Shown: positions 16,238 through 25,900 of the stretch, piece by piece
Layout: each line of letters begins with the position of its first letter
Numbering within the stretch: position 1 is the stretch's first letter
Assembly (NCBI GenBank): GCA_038230515.1
Contig: JBBRND010000031.1
Coordinates: forward strand, 1-47,538
DNA: 47,538 bases
DNA from: JAPLDB01 sp038230515
Lineage (GTDB): Bacteria > Bacteroidota > Bacteroidia > AKYH767-A > 2013-40CM-41-45
Reading direction: 5' to 3'
Made by a program: the position numbers and the translations under genes
Notes under the pieces: generated by a model
Told to the model about the DNA's origin: nothing
Database searches by the model: none
The model's input: only the letters and a program-made list of their open reading frames with translations

Positions 16238-17647
16238 CTACTTTCCCCTATGCTGAACAATAATCAGCATGGTATAAATCATAATTTTAAAATCGAGAGC
16301 GAGAGACATGTTCTCAATGTAAATCAAATCATACTTCAACCGCTCCACCATCTGATCTACATTTTCAGCATATCCGAATTTTACCTGACCCCATGAAGTA
16401 ATGCCAGGGCGCACTTTGTGCAGATGCCGGTAATGAGGCGCTACCTTCATAATCTGATCAATAAAAAACTGCCGCTCAGGTCGCGGACCTACGATGCTCA
16501 TATCTCCACGCAACACATTCCAGAATTGTGGAGTTTCATCCAGCCGGATCTTGCGCATCCATCTTCCGAAAGGAGTGAGGCGCTCGTCTCTTTTACTCGA
16601 AAGCTGAGGGCCGGCTTTCTCTGCACCCACGTACATTGAGCGGAATTTTAAAATCTTAAACGGCTGTCCGTGCAATCCAATCCGCTCCTGGCTGTAAAGC
16701 ATCGGTCCTCTTGAAGTTGCCTTTACTGCAATTGCTGTGAATAAATAAAGCGGAGAAAAAAACAGGAGAACAAATAAAGAGCATGCAATGTCAATAAGCC
16801 GCTTTATTGATTGCTGCCACGTAGGCATCAGCCCTGCCGAAATTTGAATGAGCGGTGCTCCATAAATATTATTCATGCGCACCGACCCGCTCAGGATGTC
16901 GTACATATCAGGAATAATTTTCACCATCACAGAAGTGTCTTCCAGTTCATTCAGTATTTGTCCGATGCGGTCATGTTCTGATGATTCGAGCGCGATGATC
17001 GCTTCTTCAATTTTCCGTTCAGAAATTATTTCACGCAGATTTTTTATGTCGCCAAGATTCGGCAGCCGATTCAGCAGCAAGTGATCATTATTTCCTTCCA
17101 CATGTACAAAGCCCAGAAAGAGATTTCCCTGAGGTTCAAAATCTTTTTTCATTTCATTCAGAAGGTTCACTGCATTCTGGTTGCTTCCAATCAGGATAGT
17201 ATTGAATCCTATTTCACCTTTGCGTAGTCGGTTGATGATGCGCGTAGAAAGAATCAAACGAAAAGTAACGGTAATAACAAAGTGCAGTGTAAAGAGCGTG
17301 AAAAATGTATGGTAGTATGTACGGTAGTTCACCACCTTGTCATCGAGGAGAAGCGAGAAGAAAATGATGAGCACACCAATCAAAGAAAGCCACAGCGTTT
17401 GACCAACCTCATGCAGCCGGGATTTGCGATACACGTTCTGGTAATAGCCAACCATCGCGTAAAGCAAAATCCAGCAAAAAGGAATAAGAAAGATGCCGAA
17501 CAAAAATTTCGGATCAGTTCCAAATTCATTTATTCCGTAAGGAGCCAGTTCAATCACCAGCTTGCGATAAAAATAAAAAGCACCCCACGCAAGCAAAGCT
17601 GCCGTCCAGTCGGCAAAAATTACTTTTAAGGTTGATTTTTTTTTCAT
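16238..17647 (-). CDS. Undecaprenyl-phosphate sugar phosphotransferase (WcaJ/WbaP type)
   Basis: 469 residues from the ATG at 17647. A TTG four codons earlier is also possible. The N-terminal half has four or five transmembrane helices, then a Rossmann-like domain (about 145-260, INRLRKGEIGFNTILIGSNQ). The C-terminal catalytic module starts with a re-entrant helix and has YSQERIGLHGQPFKILKFRS, KIRLDETPQFWNVLRGDMS with the catalytic D-E, and IVGPRPERQFFI. It links a sugar phosphate to the lipid carrier at the inner membrane. It is the second such initiator in the window, so two glycans may be made, or one enzyme may serve a fixed and one a variable polymer. It ends 26 bases before the dehydrogenase. 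Confidence 0.93.
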   Translation of the reverse strand: MKKKSTLKVIFADWTAALLAWGAFYFYRKLVIELAPYGINEFGTDPKFLFGIFLIPFCWILLYAMVGYYQNVYRKSRLHEVGQTLWLSLIGVLIIFFSLLLDDKVVNYRTYYHTFFTLFTLHFVITVTFRLILSTRIINRLRKGEIGFNTILIGSNQNAVNLLNEMKKDFEPQGNLFLGFVHVEGNNDHLLLNRLPNLGDIKNLREIISERKIEEAIIALESSEHDRIGQILNELEDTSVMVKIIPDMYDILSGSVRMNNIYGAPLIQISAGLMPTWQQSIKRLIDIACSLFVLLFFSPLYLFTAIAVKATSRGPMLYSQERIGLHGQPFKILKFRSMYVGAEKAGPQLSSKRDERLTPFGRWMRKIRLDETPQFWNVLRGDMSIVGPRPERQFFIDQIMKVAPHYRHLHKVRPGITSWGQVKFGYAENVDQMVERLKYDLIYIENMSLALDFKIMIYTMLIIVQHRGK

Positions 17648-17665
17648 CAGGGTCTGCAAGATACC

Positions 17666-18532
17666 TTAGTAAACTAATTTAATGTTGTCGAAATAAAGAG
17701 ATGCCGTTGTTTGCCCGTCAGCTTTGGTTGCTTTAATGTAAATTCTCCAGTCTATAGCATGCTGCGCCTGAAGTACAATTGGAGTCAGGTTGATGTAAAT
17801 CTTTTTCCATACATCCGTACTTCTGATATTCAAAAGATCGTAAGCAGTTATTGGTCCCAACTGAGTATTGGCAGATACGCCCACAGTGAACTCATTGTTG
17901 CATTTGTAATTAAGTTCTATGTAGGTAGGAACAGTTCCCCCCGGCAGATTGAAAGAATCAATGGTTGTGCATTCAAAAAAAGGATGATTGCCATCTAGAA
18001 AAACTCCTCCGGAGTTATGATCGATCGAGTTTGTATCAGTTACAATTGTTAATGTGGTGTCACTTGTAGAATCTGCTTTGAAAAAGAAACTGCTGTGATC
18101 GAAATCTTCAATGAGTGGAAAATGCGTGTAAGAATAATAAGTTACTCTCGGAATTATTTTGTGAATTTGCCCGGCTATTAAATTGATGGTTGTATCGAAT
18201 GGTTGAAACACTCCGTAAGGCACGCGTGTTCCATCAATTCCATTGAGCAAAATGCCTGCACGCAAGGTAACATCATGCGTTCCGTTGTAAAGCACGGGAA
18301 CCTTTGTGCCGAGTTGATAGCCGCTCAAAAAATTTCCATCAACAGTTACCCAAACATCAGCAATGTTCGAAGAACTGCTTCCTTGTGAACCATCTGATTT
18401 TGTATAAACGCTAAACGAATCAACTTCGATGTATGCAGGAATGGTTTCAGGAGGATTGATAATATTGCAGGAACACATCATCATTAAAGCTATTATCAGC
18501 AAAAAAAGAAAGGACACTGAAACTGATTTCAT
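17666..18532 (-). CDS. Lipoprotein of unknown function
   Basis: 288 residues from the ATG at 18532. The TTG at 18538 is a weaker start. A hydrophobic leader ends in ALMMMCSC, giving a lipobox-like site, so the protein is probably lipid-anchored. The mature part is beta-rich. AYIEVDSFSVYTKSDGSQGS followed by SNIADVWVTVDGNFLSGYQ looks like an immunoglobulin-type or carbohydrate-contact domain, and the second half (about 140-288) has YIELNYKCNNEFTVGVSAN and WRIYIKATKADG, as in jelly-roll folds. It lies between the oxidoreductase (12 bases) and the sugar transferase (18 bases), so it is co-transcribed. A cell-surface role with the glycan is possible but not shown. Confidence 0.8.
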   Translation of the reverse strand: MKSVSVSFLFLLIIALMMMCSCNIINPPETIPAYIEVDSFSVYTKSDGSQGSSSSNIADVWVTVDGNFLSGYQLGTKVPVLYNGTHDVTLRAGILLNGIDGTRVPYGVFQPFDTTINLIAGQIHKIIPRVTYYSYTHFPLIEDFDHSSFFFKADSTSDTTLTIVTDTNSIDHNSGGVFLDGNHPFFECTTIDSFNLPGGTVPTYIELNYKCNNEFTVGVSANTQLGPITAYDLLNIRSTDVWKKIYINLTPIVLQAQHAIDWRIYIKATKADGQTTASLYFDNIKLVY

Positions 18533-18544
18533 CTTCAAAAAATA

Positions 18545-19531
18545 TTAAGCAACGATACTGAGTGAAGCATTTAATTTATCCATTACCTGATTTGCCACAT
18601 CGAGCGCCTTGCAGCCGTCTTCTGCAGAAATTGCAGTGGGTTCATCATTCAGAATGGAATGTATGAACAATTCAAGTTCCATTTTTATTGCATTCCCCTC
18701 TTCTATTTTCAGATTATCAAAATAAATTTGCTTTGATCCCTTTCCCGCTCCGAGATCAATTACAATATCTAGAGGACCAGCTTCGCCTACTACATTTTTT
18801 AACCGCACTACTTCGGTTTTCTTCTTCAAAAAATCAACGGAGATGTAAGCATCGCGCTGAAAGAAGCGGCTCTTGCGCATATTCTTCAAAGAGATTCTGC
18901 TTGCTGTCAGATTTGCAACACACCCATTTTCAAATTCGAGTCGGGCATTTGCAATATCAGGGGTATCGCTCACAACGGCAACACCGCTTGCATTTATCTT
19001 TTTCATTTTTGACTTAACTACGCTTAGCACCACATCAATATCATGAATCATTAAATCATGCACCACCGAAACATCGGTACCTCTTGGATTAAATTCAGCC
19101 AGCCGGTGAGTTTCAATAAACATGGGTTGATTGAGGTACTCTTTTGCTGCAAGAAAGGCAGGATTGAATCTTTCTACATGACCTATTTGTGCTTTTAGTT
19201 TTCGCTCGCCAATCATTTCTACTAGTTTTTCCGCTTCTTTCACAGTAGTCGTGATTGGTTTTTCAATAAAAACATGCTTTAGCTTTTGAATAGCAAGAGA
19301 TGCTAATTCAAAATGTGAAATAGTTGGTATAACAATATCAACCGCATCGCAGGCAACAATCAATTCTTCAGGAGAAGAGAAGGACTTTATTCCGAATTCT
19401 TTTGAAACTGCTTCTGCCGTACCTGAATCATGATCATGAAAGCCAACCAATTCAGCAGATTGAATTTCTTTCAGCAGGCGGATATGAATTTTGCCGAGAT
19501 GCCCCGCTCCGATAACTCCTATTTTCAACAT
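18545..19531 (-). CDS. Gfo/Idh/MocA family oxidoreductase
   Basis: 328 residues with an N-terminal NAD(P) Rossmann fold (KIGVIGAGHLGKIHIRLL, residues 3-20) and the family's EKP motif (HVFIEKPITTTVKEAE, about 89-104). The C-terminal alpha/beta domain has AQIGHVERFNPAFLAAKEYL and DVSVVHDLMIHDIDVVLSV, with the H-D-x-x-x-H-D-I-D active-site segment. Such enzymes oxidise or reduce sugars, including nucleotide sugars in O-antigen pathways (WbpB/WlbA type). It leads the minus-strand operon, whose third gene is a sugar transferase, so a nucleotide-sugar dehydrogenase is likely. The exact substrate is unknown. Confidence 0.92.
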   Translation of the reverse strand: MLKIGVIGAGHLGKIHIRLLKEIQSAELVGFHDHDSGTAEAVSKEFGIKSFSSPEELIVACDAVDIVIPTISHFELASLAIQKLKHVFIEKPITTTVKEAEKLVEMIGERKLKAQIGHVERFNPAFLAAKEYLNQPMFIETHRLAEFNPRGTDVSVVHDLMIHDIDVVLSVVKSKMKKINASGVAVVSDTPDIANARLEFENGCVANLTASRISLKNMRKSRFFQRDAYISVDFLKKKTEVVRLKNVVGEAGPLDIVIDLGAGKGSKQIYFDNLKIEEGNAIKMELELFIHSILNDEPTAISAEDGCKALDVANQVMDKLNASLSIVA

Positions 19532-19649
19532 TGCGCGAAGGTAGGAAAAGTTGACTTTCGGGTAAATCTTTTAACGCAGAGATTGTAGTTTTTTCAATGT
19601 GGTTTCTTTTTTATTAGAACTTCGCGGACGTTAAATTTTCCGCATCAGT

Positions 19650-20318
19650 ATGGCAGAATACATTGTAAAAATTCTTGAGTCCGCATTTATTACTCATGAT
19701 GTAAAAAGGTTTGTGATTGAAAGACCGCCTGACTACAATTTCATTCCCGGCCAGGCAACTGAGGTTTCAGTAAATCTTCCTGAATGGAAACATGAAAAGC
19801 GTCCGTTTACTTTTACAGGATTGAGCGAACTTAACCATCTCGAATTTATGATTAAGATTTATCCCGGTCACAACGGAGTAACCAATCAGCTTGCGCGGGC
19901 AAATACAGATTCGGAACTTATCATCCGCGATGTGTTCGGAGCGATACATTTTAAAGGCGCGGGTGTGTTTATTGCAGCGGGTACGGGTATTACTCCTTTC
20001 ATCGCTATCTTCAGGCAGCTTTACAAAGAGAAAAAACTTTACGGAAACAAATTACTGTTCTCAAACAAAACTACTGAAGATGTAATAGCGGAAACTGAAT
20101 TGAAGCGGATGTTTGGTAAAGATTTTACGAGTATAATCACCCGCGAACACGTCATTGGTTTTACAGGTAAAAGAATTGATCGCGAATTTTTGATTAACAA
20201 AATAAAAGACTTCGGGCAGTACTTTTACGTGTGCGGACCCGATGATTTTGTGAAAAATATTACCGACAATCTTAATGCATTGGGTGCTTCGGCTGAGACT
20301 ATTATTGTTGAGCAATAG
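19650..20318 (+). CDS. Ferredoxin/flavodoxin-reductase-type FAD-NAD(P)H oxidoreductase
   Basis: 222 residues forming the two-domain FNR module without an iron-sulfur domain. The FAD-binding barrel has PGQATEVSVNLP and the RPFTFTG motif (R-x-Y/F-T/S), and the NAD(P) domain has FIAAGTGITPFIAIFRQL and YFYVCGPDDF. The EKRPFTFTGL flavin motif and GTGITPF are decisive. It probably passes electrons from NAD(P)H to a partner protein that is not encoded here. It is a single gene, divergent from the sugar operon, with fabG 91 bases downstream. Confidence 0.88.
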   Translation: MAEYIVKILESAFITHDVKRFVIERPPDYNFIPGQATEVSVNLPEWKHEKRPFTFTGLSELNHLEFMIKIYPGHNGVTNQLARANTDSELIIRDVFGAIHFKGAGVFIAAGTGITPFIAIFRQLYKEKKLYGNKLLFSNKTTEDVIAETELKRMFGKDFTSIITREHVIGFTGKRIDREFLINKIKDFGQYFYVCGPDDFVKNITDNLNALGASAETIIVEQ

Positions 20319-20380
20319 ATTTTTCGCAAGGCACTCCCTGTTTTTTCTGATAACATATTCCGGTTAATGCTTAACTCAAC

Positions 20381-20388
20381 TATATTTG
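20381..20388 (+). promoter_or_regulatory. Candidate -7 box before fabG
   Basis: TATATTTG matches TAnnTTTG exactly, 21 bases before the ATG. No TTG or TTTG lies at the expected distance upstream. Confidence 0.4.
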
Positions 20389-20409
20389 CGCGCATCAAAA
20401 TAACATTGC

Positions 20410-21159
20410 ATGGAAAAATTGCTTACAGGTAAAACCATTCTTGTTACGGGGGCTTCAAAAGGAATAGGCAGAGCCATTGCATCAGAGCTTGCGCAGCATG
20501 GAGCGAACGTTGCTTTTACTTTTTTATCATCTGTAGAAAAAGGATTGGCGCTTGAAGAGGAGTTGCAAAAATGCGGAACGAAAATAAAAGGATACCGGAG
20601 CGATGCATCCGATCTTAGAGCGGCAGAAGAATTAATCAACAACGTTATTTCAGATTTTGGCGCGCTTGACGTTGTGGTGAATAATGCTGGCATTACCCGC
20701 GATGGCTTATTGATGCGAATGAGTGAGGAAAATTTTAATGACGTCATCAAAACAAATCTTAATTCTGTTTTCAACATTACAAAAGTTTGCCAGAAGCAAA
20801 TGCTGAAGCAGCGAAGCGGCAGCATTATTAACATTAGCAGCGTAGTTGGTGTAAAAGGCAATGCAGGGCAGTCTAATTACGCAGCATCCAAGGCAGGAAT
20901 TATTGGCTTTACTAAATCAATTGCCCAGGAATTAGGGTCGCGGAACATACGCTGCAATGTTATTGCTCCCGGATTTATTGAAACAGAAATGACAACTGTT
21001 CTTCCCGCAGAAACTGTGAAGCAGTGGAGAGATTCGATTCCACTGAAGAGAGGTGGTTCGCCAGATGATGTTGCAAACTGCGTGGTGTTTCTTGCATCTG
21101 ATTTATCAGCATACATTACCGGGCAGGTTATTCATGTGGATGGCGGAATGTGTACTTGA
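20410..21159 (+). CDS. fabG: 3-oxoacyl-[acyl-carrier-protein] reductase
   Basis: NADPH-dependent reduction of 3-oxoacyl-ACP in fatty-acid elongation. The 249 residues have the classical SDR motifs: LVTGASKGIGRAIASELA (residues 12-29), VVNNAGITRDGLLMRM (NNAG plus the FabG-typical TRD-x-LLMRM), IINISSVVGVKGNAGQ with the catalytic Ser, and SNYAASKAG with Y157 and K161. The end VIHVDGGM is usual. The match to FabG, as opposed to other SDRs, rests on the TRDxLLMRM segment. It is probably monocistronic, as 85 bases separate it from bshA. Confidence 0.94.
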   Translation: MEKLLTGKTILVTGASKGIGRAIASELAQHGANVAFTFLSSVEKGLALEEELQKCGTKIKGYRSDASDLRAAEELINNVISDFGALDVVVNNAGITRDGLLMRMSEENFNDVIKTNLNSVFNITKVCQKQMLKQRSGSIINISSVVGVKGNAGQSNYAASKAGIIGFTKSIAQELGSRNIRCNVIAPGFIETEMTTVLPAETVKQWRDSIPLKRGGSPDDVANCVVFLASDLSAYITGQVIHVDGGMCT

Positions 21160-21244
21160 TTTGCTGATGAACCCCAAAACCTTTTTTGAATTGCGCTGTT
21201 ATTTTTCTTGATCTTTTCTTTTCCCAATTCTCAACTCTTACAAA

Positions 21245-22372
21245 ATGAAAATCGGAATTTTATGTTACCCAACTTTTGGCGGAAGCGGAGTTGTTGCTAC
21301 TGAACTCGGCAAGGCACTTGCAGAAAAAGGTCATCACATTCATTTTATCACCTATAGTCAGCCCTTCCGGTTAGAACATTTTACCGAAAACGTATCTTAC
21401 CACGAAGTTTCCGTAGCCGATTATCCTTTGTTCGAATATGCGCCTTACGAAACCGCATTAACAAGCAAACTTGTTGATGTTGCCTTGTTCGAGCGTCTCG
21501 ATCTCATTCATGTGCATTATGCAATTCCCCATGCCAGCGTAGCTTACATGGCGAAACAAATTCTCAAAACACAAGGTATGCACGTTCCTTTTGTTACTAC
21601 ACTTCACGGAACCGACATTACCCTCGTAGGCAAAAACCCCAGCTACTTGCCTGTAGTTACCTTCGCTATTAATGAAAGCGATGCTGTCACATCTGTTTCA
21701 AAAAGTCTTAGTGATGAAACCTATGCCTACTTCAAGATTGAAAAAAAGATTGAAGTAATTCCAAACTTTATAGACCTTAAGCGCTTCAGCAAACAGCGCA
21801 AGGAACATTTCAAAAAAGCCATTGCACCTGACGGAGAAAAGCTCATCGTTCACGCCTCAAACTTTCGTCCCGTAAAAAGGGTGGGCGATGTCATAAAAAT
21901 TTTCAATCTCATTGCTGAAAAAATTCCGAGCAAGCTCATTTTAATTGGTGATGGTCCGGATCGTGTCAACATTGAACACCAATGCCGCGAAAGCAAGTAC
22001 TGCGAAAACATTCGCTTCCTGGGCAAGCAGGAAGCCGTGGAAGAGATACTCAGCGTATGCGATTTGTTCGTGCTTCCTTCTGAAACCGAAAGTTTCGGAC
22101 TTGCAGCCCTTGAAGCAATGGCATGCCAGGTTCCGGTTATCTCTACGAACACGGGCGGAATTCCCGAACTCAATGTGGAAGGCATCACCGGCTTTATGTG
22201 CAATGTTGGCGATGTGGAAGGCATGGCTCAAAAAGCCATCTACTTACTTGAAGACGAAGAGCGGTTAAAACTCTTTAAAAAGCAGGCATTAGACCACGCC
22301 CGCCTGTACGACATTAACAACATCATGCCCATGTATGAGCGCGTGTACGAAGAAGTGCTCAAAAGCAATTGA
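21245..22372 (+). CDS. bshA: N-acetyl-alpha-D-glucosaminyl L-malate synthase
   Basis: A GT4 glycosyltransferase that joins UDP-GlcNAc and L-malate, the first step of bacillithiol synthesis. The 375 residues start KIGILCYPTFGGSGVVATEL, which is the BshA signature. Other marks are LIHVHYAIPHASVAYMAKQI, TLHGTDITLVG, NFRPVKRVGDVIKIF, the E-x7-E pair around 282-290 (ETESFGLAALEAMA) and STNTGGIPELN. Length is normal. bshB and bshC are not in the window. An intergenic gap with repeat array 2 follows. Confidence 0.95.
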   Translation: MKIGILCYPTFGGSGVVATELGKALAEKGHHIHFITYSQPFRLEHFTENVSYHEVSVADYPLFEYAPYETALTSKLVDVALFERLDLIHVHYAIPHASVAYMAKQILKTQGMHVPFVTTLHGTDITLVGKNPSYLPVVTFAINESDAVTSVSKSLSDETYAYFKIEKKIEVIPNFIDLKRFSKQRKEHFKKAIAPDGEKLIVHASNFRPVKRVGDVIKIFNLIAEKIPSKLILIGDGPDRVNIEHQCRESKYCENIRFLGKQEAVEEILSVCDLFVLPSETESFGLAALEAMACQVPVISTNTGGIPELNVEGITGFMCNVGDVEGMAQKAIYLLEDEERLKLFKKQALDHARLYDINNIMPMYERVYEEVLKSN

Positions 22373-22528
22373 GTTGAATGCTACCCATAAAGGATAGGCA
22401 ATTTTTATCAGCTATTTCAAAGAAAACGCAACTAATATTTGCTTAACTCATGAGATGAGCCAGCCGGATGGCGGGTTCAATTTCATAAAATGGGGCTTTT
22501 TGCTCTAAAAAGTGATTTTCAAAGTCTT

Positions 22529-22759
22529 GTATGGTCAAACATTTCCATTGTATGACCATACATTCCTTTTGTATGACCAAACATTTCGATTGTATGATCA
22601 AACATTTCCTTTGTATGACCAAACATTTCGATTGTATGATCAAACATTTCGATTGTATGACCATACATTTCGATTGTATGACCATACATTCCATTTGTAT
22701 GTACATTCTAAAGTTTAGAAGATACATTCTTTCGGATAGAATGATCATTCTAAAGAAAT
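22529..22759. repeat. 21-bp tandem array (array 2)
   Basis: Eleven units of exactly 21 bp, starting at 22529, 22550, 22571 and so on to 22739. The first eight are near identical (GTATGACCAAAC then ATTTCGATT); the last three are diverged but in register. Units contain GTATG-2 bases-CATAC or half of it. In the diverged unit at 22739 both arms have changed together to the 12-bp palindrome GAATGATCATTC. The array is A+T-rich. Frames are open through it only because 21 divides by 3 and the units have no stop. It fills the 555-base gap between bshA and the next gene; the rest of the gap (22373-22528, 22760-22927) shows nothing clear. Confidence 0.93.
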
Positions 22760-22927
22760 GTATTGAAATGTAAAAGAGTGAAGGTGTCGCTTATTTTTAA
22801 GAATGTACGTTTATCCAATCCGCATCAAAAACGCAATATTTTTCACATCCCCCCAATAACTTTTCTTCACACACCCTCCCTGTTTCAAAATAATCTTATA
22901 CTTTTCGCGCTCCTTTCAACTCAACTC

Positions 22928-25900
22928 ATGCAGAAGCGCTTCGCGATACTAATAGTTGCTACACTCTTTTTGACCCGGCACACGTCCGCGCAGGCAATCC
23001 GCAACTTCACCACCGATCCCGTCAAGTTTCCACAGGAGATGGAAACCTTCCTTACCGAAACCAACAAAAAGGAAGGGCAGGAGGTAATGGAAAAGTTTAC
23101 TAAAGAATGGACGAAAGGTAAATTCTCCGCCACCCAGCAGGAAGCAATATACCGCACCGCAAACGCAATGCTCCGCAAGCGCATGAAAGCGTTCCCTGAT
23201 TTTGCGAATTACGTATCAACCATTACCGGCTTCGCAGAAACCAATCAACCCACTGATCGCTTCGATGCATGGCAGGAATCGTTAGACAAACTCCTTCTTC
23301 TCCCTACAAAAAATTTCAACAAGTATGTAGATGTTTGCAACGATCTTTTTCGCACAAACTCACTCTACATAAGTGCAGCAGTGCGGTGGTATGCTGATAA
23401 CAGCAACTACAAATTTGAATATGATTCGCTCGCAAAAATTGTTTTTCCTCAAATGAATCTCATCTGCGTAAGCAAAGGCGATTCTTCAATTATCTACAAC
23501 ACCCACGGAGTTTACTATCCGGGTCGCGAACAGTTTAATGGCGAAGGTGGAAATGTAAATTGGATACGAGCAGGGTGGGATGAGAAAACAGTACATGCAC
23601 AATTTGCCCGCTACACGATTGATATTACAAGATCGGAATACACAGCCGACTCCGTATCCTTTTCAAACAATACCTATTTCAACAAAGCTCTTTCAGGCAG
23701 ATACACCGATAAAATTCTTGCAAACGTAACTCCTGAAACAGCATCGTACCCCAAGTTCGAGTCCTACGATGCAGAATTTGAAATAAAGAACATTGTTCCT
23801 GATATAAATTACCGTGGCGGCTTCAGCATGATCGGCAACCGCATGATCGGCAGCGGAAATAAAGAGAGCGATGCGCAGCTATTCTTCTATCGCAACAAAA
23901 AAGTATTTCTAATTGCCGCTTCGAAGGCATTCGTAGTTCGCAAAGAAAAAATTACTGCTGATAATGCAGCGGTAACCTTTCTGCTCGATACCGATTCCAT
24001 CTATCATCCCGCAGTAGAATTAAAATACATAGTGAAAGATCGTGAACTTGCCCTCATCAGGGGAGAAGAAGGAAAAAATCAAAGCCCCTACTTCGACAGC
24101 TTTCATAACATAGACATGTACTTTGATGGATTATACTGGAAGATAGACTACCCTATTATTGATATGAAGATGATAAGCGGAGTGGGGGAGAGCAAAGCCG
24201 TTTTCGAATCGAGCAATTACTTCCGCATGAAGCGCTTTTTAAAACTGCAAGGGTTGAGCGAAGAACACCCCATGTACAAAGTGAAGCAATATTGCGAAGC
24301 TCATGGCACGCGCGTAGTCTATGTCGAAGACTTTGCAAAATTCCGACACATGGCAGCTACTGAAACTCGGCAAATGCTAATTGCACTCAGCAACGAAGGA
24401 TTCGTGACCTATGACCCAGTTGATGATAAAGCCATCGTAAAAGATCGCCTCTACTATTATTTACTCGCAAACTCAGGCAAAACAGATTATGATGTAATAC
24501 AATTTGAATCAGTCATCAATGTAAAACCCAATGCAAGCATCAACCTTTTGAATTATGAAATAACCATGCGCGGAGTGTCGCAAATTGTGTTGAGTGATTC
24601 TCAAAATGTAGTCATATTCCCAAGCGAGCAGGAAGTTCACATTAAGAAAAATCGCGATTTCACTTTCGGTGGAAGAGTAAAAGCAGCGCGCTTCGATTTT
24701 TATGGAAAAGATTTTGTATTCGACTATCAAAACTTTAAGGTCAACCTCAACAACGTGGATTCACTCCGGCTCAAAGTGGAAGATGAAAACTCTCCTGTTG
24801 ATGAATATGGAAACAAGAAACTCGTTTACGTAAGAAGTGTGTTGCAAAATATCACTGGCGATCTCCTTATAGATCAGCAGGCGAACAAAAGCGGACTGAA
24901 ACCTTATCCTCAATACCCAATCTTCAACAGCAAAAAAGATTCCTACGTGTTTTACGATCGTGCTTACATTCAGGAAGGTGTCTATCGTAAGGAAGATTTC
25001 TATTTTCATTTAGATCCCTTCTCAATTGATTCACTTGATAATTTCAGCAAAGCAGGATTGCGCTTCGGTGGCGAGTTTGTAAGTGCAGGTATCTTCCCCG
25101 ACTTCAGAGATACGCTCACACTTCAACCCGATCTATCACTTGGTCTGGTGCGTGAAACCGCAGACAACGGATGGAAAGCGTATGGCGGCAAAGGAACTTT
25201 CACCCATAAACTCTCTCTCAGCAATGATGGGTTGATCGGAAACGGAAAGATAGATTATCTCACATCAACCACCCTCAGCGATCGGTTTGTCTTCCTTCCC
25301 GATTCAATGAATACCAATGCAAAAGAATTTGTCAACAAAAAAGACATTCTTGCCGGAGTGGAGTTTCCTGATGTTCATGCATCAGATGTTTACATACATT
25401 GGATGCCAAAGAAAGACATCATGTTTGTTTACAAAAAGACAGTACCAATTGACATGTACGAAAAGCAGGCAATCCTTGCAGGAAACCTTCAGTTGAAACC
25501 AACCGGAATGACAGGCAATGGGCTAATGACATTTGCCGCATCCGAACTGGAATCAAACCTTTTCAAATACAAGGAAAATATTTTTAATGCCGATACTTCA
25601 GATTTCCGTTTAACAAGCGACAATACCAATGCGCTTGCCTTCTCCACAAACAATGTGCAAGCGCATATTGATTTCAACAAACGGATTGGAGATTTTAAAT
25701 CCAATGGAGGCGGATCGTACGTAAAGTTCCCTCTTAATCAATATATCTGCTTCATTGATCAGTTTACATGGTATATGGACAACAAGGAGATTGAGATGAG
25801 TTCGAGTAGTTCTTCTACACAATCTGTTACAGATACTGCACTGTCAGGATTAAACCTTACCGGATCGGAATTCATAAGCGTAGAACCAACCCAGGATTCT

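Noticed and set aside
22443..22773. Open frames on both strands through array 2, reading as repeats such as HFDCMIK or MVIQSKC
   Set aside because: A 21-bp unit without a stop keeps frames open on either strand. There is no start context or signal, and the diverged units make unlike peptides.
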